Positions 57,288 through 64,000 of a stretch of DNA of 64,000 nt are shown piece by piece. The notes under the pieces were generated by a model that worked only from the letters and a program-made list of their open reading frames with translations, did not search any database and was not told the DNA's origin. Source of the stretch: Anaerolineae bacterium. GTDB lineage: Bacteria > Chloroflexota > Anaerolineae > 4572-78 > J111. Made by a program: the position numbers and the translations under genes. The stretch is taken from assembly GCA_023151115.1 (NCBI GenBank), contig JAKLJP010000011.1, positions 124,001-188,000 of the forward strand. Direction: 5' to 3'. Each line of letters starts with the position of its first letter. The first letter of the stretch is position 1.

Positions 57288-58226
57288 ATGACCGTTGTCG
57301 TTTTTGGCAGCATCAATATGGATTTGGTGGTCCGTACCCCGCGCTTACCGGCTCCTGCGGAAACCATTACCGGTCACGAATTTTTTACGGCCCCTGGCGG
57401 CAAAGGGGCCAACCAGGCCGTAGCTGCAGCCCGGCTGGGCGCACCGACCAAAATGGTGGGCCGGGTTGGCGGCGATGCTTTTGGCCAGGAACTACGCCAG
57501 AATTTGACTGCTGCCGGGGCAGATGTTTCTTCAGTTTTCACAGACCCAGCGGTCAGCTCCGGCGTGGCGGTGATCGCCGTAGATGACCAGGCCCAAAACA
57601 CCATCATCATCGTGCCCGGCGCAAACGGCAACGTGGGCGATGATGACCTGGGCCGGCTCGAATCCGGCCTGATCGGAGCCAAAGTGTTACTGCTTCAGCT
57701 CGAAGTACCGCTGCCGGCGGTTGTCGCTGCGGCCCGGTTGGCCCACCAGCACGGTCTCACCGTTGTTCTCGACCCCGCGCCGGCCCAGGAATTGCCGGCC
57801 GAGTTATTTGCGCTGGTAGATATTATTACTCCCAATGAAGTTGAAGCCGGTCAATTGGCCGGCATGACTGTGAAAACCCCCGCCGATGCGGCCAGGGCAG
57901 CCGAGAAGTTGCTCAATTTAGGGGTCAAAACGGCTATTATTAAAATGGGAGCTTTGGGTGTTTTGTACGCCCAGGCTGAGCGTGAAGCTAGCTTTGTGCC
58001 TGCCTTTGAAGTTCAGGCTGTGGATACGGTCGCTGCCGGAGATGCTTTTAACGGGGGGCTGGCTACCGCTTTGGTGGAGGGCTGTGATTTGCCGGAGACA
58101 ATCCGTTGGGGCGCAGCCGCCGGTGCGCTCTCGGCCACCAAACTGGGGGCGCAGCCCTCGATGCCCGGCCGGGCCGAATTTGAAGCGTTTCTAAAAGCGC
58201 ACCCAGGCCCAATACTATTCAAATAA
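57288..58226 (+). CDS. rbsK: Ribokinase
   Basis: 312 aa, ATG 57288 after AAGGAG. FGSINMDLVVRTPRLPAPAETI (ribose side), GGKGANQAVAAARLGA, and the anion hole/catalytic base DTVAAGDAFNGGLATAL; the Ala in DTVAAGD is normal in ribokinases. It phosphorylates ribose at O5 with ATP. The next genes release ribose or ribose phosphate from nucleosides, ADP-ribose and pseudouridine monophosphate, so it is the likely sink of a salvage route. Confidence 0.92.
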   Translation: MTVVVFGSINMDLVVRTPRLPAPAETITGHEFFTAPGGKGANQAVAAARLGAPTKMVGRVGGDAFGQELRQNLTAAGADVSSVFTDPAVSSGVAVIAVDDQAQNTIIIVPGANGNVGDDDLGRLESGLIGAKVLLLQLEVPLPAVVAAARLAHQHGLTVVLDPAPAQELPAELFALVDIITPNEVEAGQLAGMTVKTPADAARAAEKLLNLGVKTAIIKMGALGVLYAQAEREASFVPAFEVQAVDTVAAGDAFNGGLATALVEGCDLPETIRWGAAAGALSATKLGAQPSMPGRAEFEAFLKAHPGPILFK

Positions 58227-58263
58227 CTTATAGACAAAGCAGATAAACATCGTACAATCTTTT

Positions 58264-58319
58264 AGCGGGCCGGGCTCCCACGCCCGGCCAAGCGACGGCG
58301 TGGGAGCCGTCGCTGCTAC
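58264..58319. repeat. GC-rich inverted element (GGGCTCCCACGCCC type)
   Basis: AGCGGGCCGGGCTCCCACGC followed by CGACGGCGTGGGAGCCGTCGCT. Same core type as the nested insertion at 41617-41711 but without its terminal repeats. Confidence 0.65.
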
Positions 58320-58329
58320 AATGATAGTA

Positions 58330-58516
58330 TCAGTGGATCCAAATTTCCCGTAGGATGGCATCCCTATGCCGCCCGCTGACGCATAAGGATGCGCCAGCTA
58401 CGGTGAAAAATTGGATCTACTGAGTATGACTTTTAAGTGATTTGTCTATGAGTTTAGCCCCTTGCGGGCGGGCACAAGGCCCTATGCTACGGCCTTATTT
58501 GAAATGTATTGCACCT
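58330..58516. repeat. Composite CCTTGTGCCCGCCC-family element, long copy
   Basis: The part CGTAGGATGGCATCCC..GCTGACGCATAAGGATGC..AGCTACGG (58350-58403) matches the inner part of the element at 23758, and 58447-58516 matches 46817-46882. With 58264-58319 it fills the 377-bp spacer; no gene is seen there. Confidence 0.65.
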
Positions 58517-58604
58517 AGGCCATTCCTAACCTTCCTAAGCTTCATTCGATTAGATGCGTTGAGCAAGAAATCTGCTCATCTGCTGTACCTTGCGGTACAC
58601 TGAC

Positions 58605-59681
58605 ATGCAAGTGACGACAGACCTTTATTCACACATTCTGGGCGGAATATATGGCCAGGCTCTCGGCGACGCTTGGGCCATGCCGGCTCACTTTCACCCG
58701 GAGCAAACCTGGGCCTACTACAATGGCTGGCTTGATCGCTTTTGGCCGGCCTCGCCTGATCACCCGCTGCATGCCGGTTTTCGAGCCGGCCAATTTACCG
58801 ATGATACTCAGCAGGCACTGGCCCTGGCTGAGGCGATTATTGCCGGCGGCCAGATAACTGTTGAAGAAGCGGCCAGGGCCTTGCTCGCCTGGTATGAACG
58901 TGTCCAGGGAGAGGATGTAGCCTACATCAGTCACAATACCCACCAGGCGCTGGCGGCGCTCAAATCCGGCAGCGACCCCCGTTTGACCGGGACACGCGGC
59001 TATACCGACGGCGGGGCCAAGCGGGTCAGTCCCATTGGCCTGATTCATCCCGGCGATCCTGAGACAGCAGTGGCCGATGCCGTCATCGCTTGCACCCCCA
59101 CCCACTTCACCGATGTGGCTTTGTCGGGCGCTTGCGCGGTGGCGGCGGCAGTAGCCCAGGCCCTGGTCCCGGAAACAACCCTGGAGGAGATTGTCAATGT
59201 CGCTATGCACGCCGCCGAGGTGGGCCGGGAGCATGGGGTCATCTGGTGGGGTGCGTCGGTGGGCCGCAAAATAGATTACGCGGTGCAGTTGGCTACCGAC
59301 AGCCGTTTTTCGGAGCGAGACCGTTTGCAAAATCTATATGATTTGATCGGCGTCACCCAGGCCGCCGCCGACAGCGTGCCCTGCGCCTTTGGGGTGCTGG
59401 CTATGGCCGACGGCCACCCCGTGCAAACGGCCATCTTTGCCGCCGCTCTCTCCGGCAACGCCAATACCGTCGGGGCGATGGCCTGCGCCATTGCCGGGGC
59501 CTGGCACGGAGTCGAGGCTATTCCCCTGGAGCATATTGAAACGCTCAATCGAGCCAACCCGGCCTACAATTTTGAGCAAATAGCCGCCGGCCTTTACGAA
59601 ATTGCCCAGCGCAACGTTCAGGCCGTTAAACAGGTAGATGAACATTCACTCAAAATCCTGCTGGATAATTACAACGAGTAG
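58605..59681 (+). CDS. ADP-ribosylglycohydrolase family protein
   Basis: 358 aa from ATG 58605. IYGQALGDAWAMPAHF at the N-terminus, FTDDTQQALALAEAI (Mg-binding TDDT, ~57-60), GGAKRVSPIGLIHPGD (~126-141) and a later GNANTVGAMACAIAGAWHG (D/T-type metal site, with Asn in place of the first Asp of GxDxDT). The family hydrolyses ADP-ribose bonds or related N/O-glycosides. Among nucleoside genes, release of ribose from ADP-ribosyl or nucleoside compounds is plausible. The altered metal motif may change the substrate. Confidence 0.9.
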   Translation: MQVTTDLYSHILGGIYGQALGDAWAMPAHFHPEQTWAYYNGWLDRFWPASPDHPLHAGFRAGQFTDDTQQALALAEAIIAGGQITVEEAARALLAWYERVQGEDVAYISHNTHQALAALKSGSDPRLTGTRGYTDGGAKRVSPIGLIHPGDPETAVADAVIACTPTHFTDVALSGACAVAAAVAQALVPETTLEEIVNVAMHAAEVGREHGVIWWGASVGRKIDYAVQLATDSRFSERDRLQNLYDLIGVTQAAADSVPCAFGVLAMADGHPVQTAIFAAALSGNANTVGAMACAIAGAWHGVEAIPLEHIETLNRANPAYNFEQIAAGLYEIAQRNVQAVKQVDEHSLKILLDNYNE

Positions 59682-59684
59682 GTT

Positions 59685-61010
59685 ATGTACGATCTCATCA
59701 TCCACAACTGCCATATTTTGACCTCTAGCGGCGACATCCAACGCAACTGCGACCTGCTGATTGACGCCGGCAAAATCGCCGCCATCCTGCCGACGGGTCA
59801 AGTGGATATAGGTCAGGCTCACGAATTGCTGGAGGGCCGGGAGATGCTGGCTATGCCCGGCCTGATCAACACCCACGCCCACGTGCCGATGGTCATCTTT
59901 CGCGGCCTGGCCGAAGATGTAGCCATCGAGCGCTGGTTTAACGAATTTATGTGGCCCCTGGAAAGCAACCTGATCGAAGAGGATGTTTATTGGGGCATGC
60001 TGCTGGGGCTGGTCGAGATGATCGAGGGTGGGGTGACCACCGTGGCCGATCACTACTTTTTTATGGACCAGGCGGCCCGCGCGGTTGAACAGGCCGGCAC
60101 ACGGGCCGCCCTGGGCTGGGCCGTTTTTGGCGACCGGGGCTACACTGCCCTGGCCGAAACCGCCGCTTTTGTGGAACGCTGGCAGGGCCAGGCCGAGGGC
60201 CGCATCACCACCTGGATGGCCCCTCACGCCCCCTACACTTGTGATGACGATTTTTTGCGGGCAACAGTGGCCCACGCCCAACGGCTGGGGGTGGGGATTC
60301 ATATCCACGCTGCCGAGGAGATGGGCCAGACCCAGGCCAGTTTGCAAAAGCGGGGTATCACCCCGATCCGGGTGCTGGCCGAAACGGGCGTCTTGAATGT
60401 TCCGGTCATCATTGCGCACGGCTGCGGCATTTTGCCGGAGGATATTGAGCTGCTCCGGCAAGCCGCCGGGCCGGTGGGAATAGCTCACGCGCCGAAAACT
60501 TACCTCAAATTGGGCATGGGCTTGACTCCCATCCTGGCTTTGCAGGAGGCTGGCATTTCGGTAGGGCTGGCCACCGATGGCGCAGTCAGCAATAACACCC
60601 TCGATATTTTTGAGAGTTTGCGCCTGATGGCGATGCTGCAAAAACACGAAGCCCGCAACCCGGAAGTGATGACCATTCGCCAGGCCTTGCAGATGGCCAC
60701 CCGCGACAGCGCCGCGGTGGTGGGGCTGGCCGATAAAGTCGGCCAACTTTCTCCCGGCTACCTGGCCGATGTGATTCTGGTAGATTTGAGTGGGGCGCAC
60801 CACCAACCGCTGCACAGCTTGACCGCCAGCCTGGTTTACAACACCCGCGCCAGCGATGTCCAAACGGTCATTATCAACGGTCAAATTATCATGCGCGACC
60901 GCCAAATTTTAACCCTGGATAAAGCCGAAATCATTCGCCAGGTCAACCGGAGTATGGCGCGCCTATCCCAGCGAGTGCCTGGCAAACGGATTCAGGTTTA
61001 TAATCCCTAA
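59685..61010 (+). CDS. Amidohydrolase, TrzA/AtzA or MTA/SAH deaminase type
   Basis: 441 aa, ATG 59685 three bases after the previous stop. Metal-binding NTHAHVP (HxH, ~62-64), GIHIHAAEE, IIAHGCGI and the Asp in LATDGAVSNNTLDIFE; C-terminal GYLADVILVDL. MtaD-like enzymes deaminate 5'-methylthioadenosine and S-adenosylhomocysteine; guanine or cytosine deaminases share the scaffold. The nucleoside context favours an adenosine-type deaminase. In a region rich in radical SAM enzymes, clearing SAM by-products is an attractive idea, unproven. Confidence 0.9.
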   Translation: MYDLIIHNCHILTSSGDIQRNCDLLIDAGKIAAILPTGQVDIGQAHELLEGREMLAMPGLINTHAHVPMVIFRGLAEDVAIERWFNEFMWPLESNLIEEDVYWGMLLGLVEMIEGGVTTVADHYFFMDQAARAVEQAGTRAALGWAVFGDRGYTALAETAAFVERWQGQAEGRITTWMAPHAPYTCDDDFLRATVAHAQRLGVGIHIHAAEEMGQTQASLQKRGITPIRVLAETGVLNVPVIIAHGCGILPEDIELLRQAAGPVGIAHAPKTYLKLGMGLTPILALQEAGISVGLATDGAVSNNTLDIFESLRLMAMLQKHEARNPEVMTIRQALQMATRDSAAVVGLADKVGQLSPGYLADVILVDLSGAHHQPLHSLTASLVYNTRASDVQTVIINGQIIMRDRQILTLDKAEIIRQVNRSMARLSQRVPGKRIQVYNP

Positions 61011-61037
61011 CCTGGATAAGCCAGAGCCAAAAAGGGT

Positions 61038-61112
61038 TCTCTCGCAAAGGCGCAAAGACGCAAAGTTTTTGGGAAAAATTTTCTTGGCGTTCTTGGCGAC
61101 TTTGCGTGAGAT
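61038..61112. repeat. Short-word hairpin (CGCAAAG type)
   Basis: TCTCGCAAAGGCGCAAAGACGCAAAG-like words (left half) pair with CTTGGCGTTCTTGGCGACTTTGCG-like words (right half). Confidence 0.65.
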
Positions 61113-61156
61113 TTTCTGGCCTCATTAGATTTCTAAAATTTGAAAGTGTTGCTGAC

Positions 61157-62059
61157 ATGCCTCCTCAATTAAATTTTCAACCGGAAGTAAAAACCGCCCT
61201 GGAACAAGGCCGGGCCGTCGTGGCCCTTGAGTCGACCGTCATTACCCACGGCCTGCCTTCCCCGGAAAACATCGAGGTGGCTCAGGCCATCGAAGCGGCG
61301 GTGCGGGAGCAGGGCGCCGTTCCGGCGACCATTGCTATTTTGGGCGGAGAAATTACGGTCGGCTTGACCCCGGAGCAGTTGCTCTACCTGGGGTCGGCCA
61401 AAAACGTGCGCAAATGCTCGCGCCGGGATTTCTCCTGGGTGGTCGCCCGCCGCGAGGATGGGGCCACGACCGTAGCCGGAACGATGATGGTTGCGCACTG
61501 GGCCGGGATTCGCGTTTTTGCCACCGGCGGCATTGGCGGGGTGCATCGCGGCCAGCCCTTCGACGAGTCGGCGGATCTGTTAGAATTGGGCCGCACTCCG
61601 GTGGCGGTGGTCTGCGCCGGAGCCAAGGCCATTCTCGATCTGCCCCTGACCCTGGAGGTGCTCGAAACGCAGGGTGTGCCGGTTATCGGCTACCAAACCG
61701 GCGAATTTCCGGCCTTTTATTCCCGCAGCAGCGGTTTGCCGCTTGAACTGCGCGTCGAAACGCCGCAGGAGATTGCCGCCATCATCAAGGCCCACGATCA
61801 ATTGGGCTTGAACGCCGGGACGCTGATTGCCCAGCCCATCCCGGTGGAAGCAGAATGGCCCGCCGCCGAAGCTCAGGAAGTGATTGAAGAAGCCCTGCAA
61901 GACGCCGCCGCTCGGCACATTACCGGCAAAGCCGTCACACCCTATCTGCTGCAACGGGTCAGCGATCTCTCCGGAGCGCGCAGCAAAACGGCCAATATCG
62001 CCCTGCTGCTTAACAATGCCCAGCTGGCCGCCCAAATCGCCCTGGCCCTGAGAAGTTGA
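61157..62059 (+). CDS. psuG: Pseudouridine-5'-phosphate glycosidase
   Basis: 300 aa from ATG 61157; in-frame codons upstream of it belong to a repeat. Marks are VALESTVITHGLPSPEN, TIAILGGEITVGLTPEQL, KCSRRDF (catalytic Lys region), ATTVAGTMMVAHWAGIRVFATGGIGGVHRG and SADLLELGRTPVAVVCAGAKAILDL. The enzyme splits pseudouridine 5'-phosphate into uracil and ribose 5-phosphate with Mn2+. No PsuK kinase is directly adjacent, but the ribokinase at 57288 and the PfkB kinase at 9772 belong to the right superfamily. Confidence 0.95.
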   Translation: MPPQLNFQPEVKTALEQGRAVVALESTVITHGLPSPENIEVAQAIEAAVREQGAVPATIAILGGEITVGLTPEQLLYLGSAKNVRKCSRRDFSWVVARREDGATTVAGTMMVAHWAGIRVFATGGIGGVHRGQPFDESADLLELGRTPVAVVCAGAKAILDLPLTLEVLETQGVPVIGYQTGEFPAFYSRSSGLPLELRVETPQEIAAIIKAHDQLGLNAGTLIAQPIPVEAEWPAAEAQEVIEEALQDAAARHITGKAVTPYLLQRVSDLSGARSKTANIALLLNNAQLAAQIALALRS

Positions 62060-62111
62060 AGGGTTATCTCCAAAAACTAACCACAGATTTCACGGATTAC
62101 ACAGAAAAATG

Positions 62112-62236
62112 GTAACTGCTCAGCCATGTCATTTCGACCGCAGGGAGAAATCCTCTACGACCTTACTTTTACGTGTTGCGCCCCGGGGATTTCTCGCTCC
62201 TTCGTCGCTCGAAATGACATGAGCCTGAGTAGTAAC
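62112..62236. repeat. ~125-bp palindromic repeat, copy 6
   Basis: GTAACTGCTCAGCCATGTCATTTCGACC.. and the inverted end ..TCGAAATGACATGAGCCTGAGTAGTAAC, closest to copy 3. Confidence 0.85.
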
Positions 62237-62252
62237 AAAGCAAAACCCACTC

Positions 62253-63203
62253 ATGCCTAAAAAAATCATCATTGATACCGACCCCGGCGTGGACGACGCC
62301 ATGGCCATTCTGCTGGCGCTCAAATCGCCGGAAATTGAACTGGTGGGGTTGACCACCATCTTTGGCAATGTGTACACCCCTTTAGCCACCCAAAATGCGC
62401 TGCGCCTGCTGGAATTTGCCGGGCGGCCCGACATCCCGGTGGCGCACGGGGCCGAAGCGCCGCTGATTGCGCCGCTGGAATCGGTGGCCGATTTTGTGCA
62501 TGGGCGTGATGGGCTGGGCAACATCAATTTGCCGCCGCCGCAAGGCCAGGCCATTGCTAAACCGGCGGCGCAGTTTATTGTGGAAACGGTCATGGCCCAG
62601 CCGGGCGAAATTACCCTGGTCCCCATCGGCCCGCTGACCAACCTGGCTTTGGCCCTGGCCCTGGAGCCCCGCTTGACCGAAAATGTGGCCGAGGTAGTCG
62701 TCATGGGCGGGGCGGTGACGGTCAACGGCAATGTCAACCCCGCCGCCGAGGCCAACATCATCAACGACCCTCATGCCGCCGACAGAGTCTTCACCGCCAA
62801 CTGGCCGGTGACGCTGGTTGGCCTGGATGTGACCCTGCAAACGATCATGAGCGACGCTTACATGGCGGCGCTCAACGCCTCCGGTTCACCTGCGGCTCAA
62901 TTCATTTATGCCATCAGCCGGTTCTATCGAGATTTTCATTACGAGACGCATGGCCTGGCCGGGATGCACACCCACGATCCTTCGGCTATCGCCTATGTGC
63001 TGGACCCCACTTTGTTTACTACTGTACGCGGCCCGCTGCGCGTGGTGACCGAAGGCATCGCTACCGGACAAACCCTGCTGGATCGCTTTCAGCACTGGCG
63101 AGATTCTAACCCCTGGACTGGCCAACCGGCCGTGAATGTTTGCCTGGGTGTGGACTCGGAGCGGTTGCTGGCCCTTTATCACCAACGTATTTGCCAACCA
63201 TAA
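62253..63203 (+). CDS. Inosine/uridine-preferring nucleoside hydrolase
   Basis: 316 aa, ATG 62253. IIIDTDPGVDDAMAILLAL (Ca-binding DTDPGxDD), GLTTIFGNV, VAHGAEAPL, ITLVPIGPLTNLALAL, VVMGGAVTVNGNVNPAAEANIINDPHAADRV and GMHTHDPSAIAYVLDP (catalytic His and last Ca ligand). It cleaves ribonucleosides to base and ribose, feeding the ribokinase. It is a full-length IunH/RihA type protein. Confidence 0.95.
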   Translation: MPKKIIIDTDPGVDDAMAILLALKSPEIELVGLTTIFGNVYTPLATQNALRLLEFAGRPDIPVAHGAEAPLIAPLESVADFVHGRDGLGNINLPPPQGQAIAKPAAQFIVETVMAQPGEITLVPIGPLTNLALALALEPRLTENVAEVVVMGGAVTVNGNVNPAAEANIINDPHAADRVFTANWPVTLVGLDVTLQTIMSDAYMAALNASGSPAAQFIYAISRFYRDFHYETHGLAGMHTHDPSAIAYVLDPTLFTTVRGPLRVVTEGIATGQTLLDRFQHWRDSNPWTGQPAVNVCLGVDSERLLALYHQRICQP

Positions 63204-63211
63204 TTCTTGAC

Positions 63212-63450
63212 GGGGTTAGGGGATTCCCGACCCCATCGGCCAACTGCTGCTCACCCAACGCTTCGACCCGTTTGGGGGACTCGTTGAACGCGCTTCGCAA
63301 ACGTTGAACGTTCAAACGGCCTACGGCTTTGCCGGTTTGGGCGCAACACCGGCCAGGTGGCCGACGAGATCGCGGCAGCGGCGGTAGATGCCGGTCGGCT
63401 GGCCGACAACGCTGACGAAGCGGCGCTCTCGCTGAGCCGGATGGACGATC
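63212..63450 (+). pseudogene. Remnant of an RHS-repeat protein
   Basis: One frame reads DPIGQLLLTQRFDPFGGLVERA followed by NVQTAYGFAG, which looks like the FDPFG...YGFAG core of RHS/YD-repeat proteins. After a frame change it continues GQVADEIAAAAVDAGRLADNADEAALS, like a pre-toxin helix. There is no start codon and the frame is broken, so it is a decayed fragment. Confidence 0.45.
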
Positions 63451-63454
63451 TAAT

Positions 63455-64000
63455 TTACCCTTTGATGCCTGTAAACTTGATTCCTTCCAGAAAATAGCGT
63501 TGGGCAAATAAGAATAGAATAATGAGCGGCAGGGTAGTCAGGGTAGCCCCGGCCATCAATAAGCCCCACTCGGTGGTACGCTGGCTGCGAAAGGCAAACA
63601 AACCCAGGGAGAGAGGGTATTGGCTCTGATCCGACAAATAAACCAGCGGGGTAAAAAATTCGTGCCAGGTCCACAAAAAAGTAAAGACAGCCATAACAAT
63701 CAACGCCGGGCGTACCAACGGCAGCATAATCTGCCAGAAGATACGAAACTCACTGGCCCCGTCTACACGGGCCGCATCGGTCAGCTCGGCCGGCAGCCCC
63801 AGAAAGAACTGGCGCATCATAAAGATAAAGAAGGCGTTGCCGAAAAAGCTGGGCAGAATCAACGGCGCATACGAGCCTAACAGGCCCAGAGTTTTGAATA
63901 ACAGAAAGATGGGGATAAACGTAACAATGGAAGGGATCATCAGGGTGGAGATGGTCAGCAGAAAAAGCAGGTCACGCCCCGGAAAGCGCAAGCGGGCAAA
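63455..64000 (-). CDS. Carbohydrate ABC transporter permease (MalG type), 5' truncated by window edge
   Basis: The frame is open to the right edge (FARLRFPGRD before the first TTG), so the N-terminal part is missing; 181 residues are seen. Several membrane segments (LLFLLTISTLMIPSIVTFIPIFLLF and others), the EAA loop ELTDAARVDGASEFRIFWQIMLPLVRPAL and the C-terminal FAQRYFLEGIKFTGIKG are typical of the MalG/UgpE family. It would import a sugar with a MalF partner and a solute-binding protein located beyond the edge. Its closeness to the ribose salvage genes suggests, without proof, a nucleoside or ribose-like substrate. Confidence 0.92.
   Translation of the reverse strand, partial: FARLRFPGRDLLFLLTISTLMIPSIVTFIPIFLLFKTLGLLGSYAPLILPSFFGNAFFIFMMRQFFLGLPAELTDAARVDGASEFRIFWQIMLPLVRPALIVMAVFTFLWTWHEFFTPLVYLSDQSQYPLSLGLFAFRSQRTTEWGLLMAGATLTTLPLIILFLFAQRYFLEGIKFTGIKG

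Noticed and set aside
58000..58060. Damaged anion hole in ribokinase (DTVAAGD)
   Set aside because: Ala in place of the usual Gly at that position is normal for ribokinases such as E. coli RbsK.
63204..63454. Intact small gene after the nucleoside hydrolase
   Set aside because: No frame is open across the stretch and no start or ribosome site is seen; it is better explained as an RHS remnant.

Overview
The window reads as about 64 kb of a Chloroflexota (Anaerolineae-like) chromosome. This rests on its GC-moderate Gram-negative-looking coding style, lipoproteins with Thr/Pro- and Glu/Ala-rich spacers, a SARP/NB-ARC/TPR regulator, the DUF2157-DUF4401-GDYXXLXY trio, several B12-binding radical SAM proteins and very many intergenic palindromic repeats. 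No rRNA, tRNA, CRISPR or prophage was found. The assignment is inference; no marker gene for taxonomy is present.

Layout. 1-9.7 kb: end of a branched-chain aminotransferase with a sulfotransferase-like partner, an FGE-sulfatase-domain lipoprotein, two solute-binding proteins (one an odd SBP3-SBP5 fusion with an apparently permuted SBP5 domain) and a three-gene membrane operon. 9.7-17 kb, minus strand except one small thioredoxin-fold gene: a PfkB kinase, a small unknown protein, formaldehyde-activating enzyme (fae) with its own strong promoter and terminator, then a DUF1464 protein co-transcribed with a 1115-aa SARP-type regulator. 17-39.3 kb: a nearly continuous tetrahydromethanopterin (H4MPT)/methanofuran C1 island with a DUF2193-like protein, mtdB, an ATP-grasp protein, formylmethanofuran dehydrogenase subunits D, B, A and C, ftr, mch, and cofactor-biosynthesis genes (RimK/MptN-like ligase, CitG-like protein, a HPPK-MptA fusion, HisA-like protein, MfnF, MfnE and MfnB homologues, pterin carbinolamine dehydratase, dihydropteroate-synthase-like protein, DUF447 protein, RFAP synthase). 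With fae this gives an apparently complete route formaldehyde -> methylene-H4MPT -> methenyl -> formyl-H4MPT -> formylmethanofuran -> formate/CO2, plus much of the coenzyme supply. No methyl-CoM reductase is present.

39.9-57.2 kb: a radical SAM-rich region with four B12-type radical SAM proteins and one SPASM-like radical SAM protein. Among them lie a coupled 68-aa protein, an EEP nuclease, a HicBA toxin-antitoxin pair, a methyltransferase, a VioD-like aminotransferase, RidA, an SDR, a flavin amine oxidase, a Uma2 protein and an FHA/TolB-propeller protein. 57.2-63.2 kb: a nucleoside/ribose salvage set (ribokinase, ADP-ribosylglycohydrolase, deaminase-like amidohydrolase, pseudouridine-5'-phosphate glycosidase, nucleoside hydrolase). 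The right edge has an RHS-like remnant and the end of a MalG-type sugar permease that runs off the window.

Three kinds of small repeats fill the spaces: a ~130-bp palindrome seen six times; mosaic inverted-repeat elements, some nested in each other; and more than a dozen hairpins built from short tandem words (often heptamers) whose sequence differs at each locus. Some of these repeats enter genes: one sits in frame inside a radical SAM gene, and others supply stop or start codons in the C1 island.
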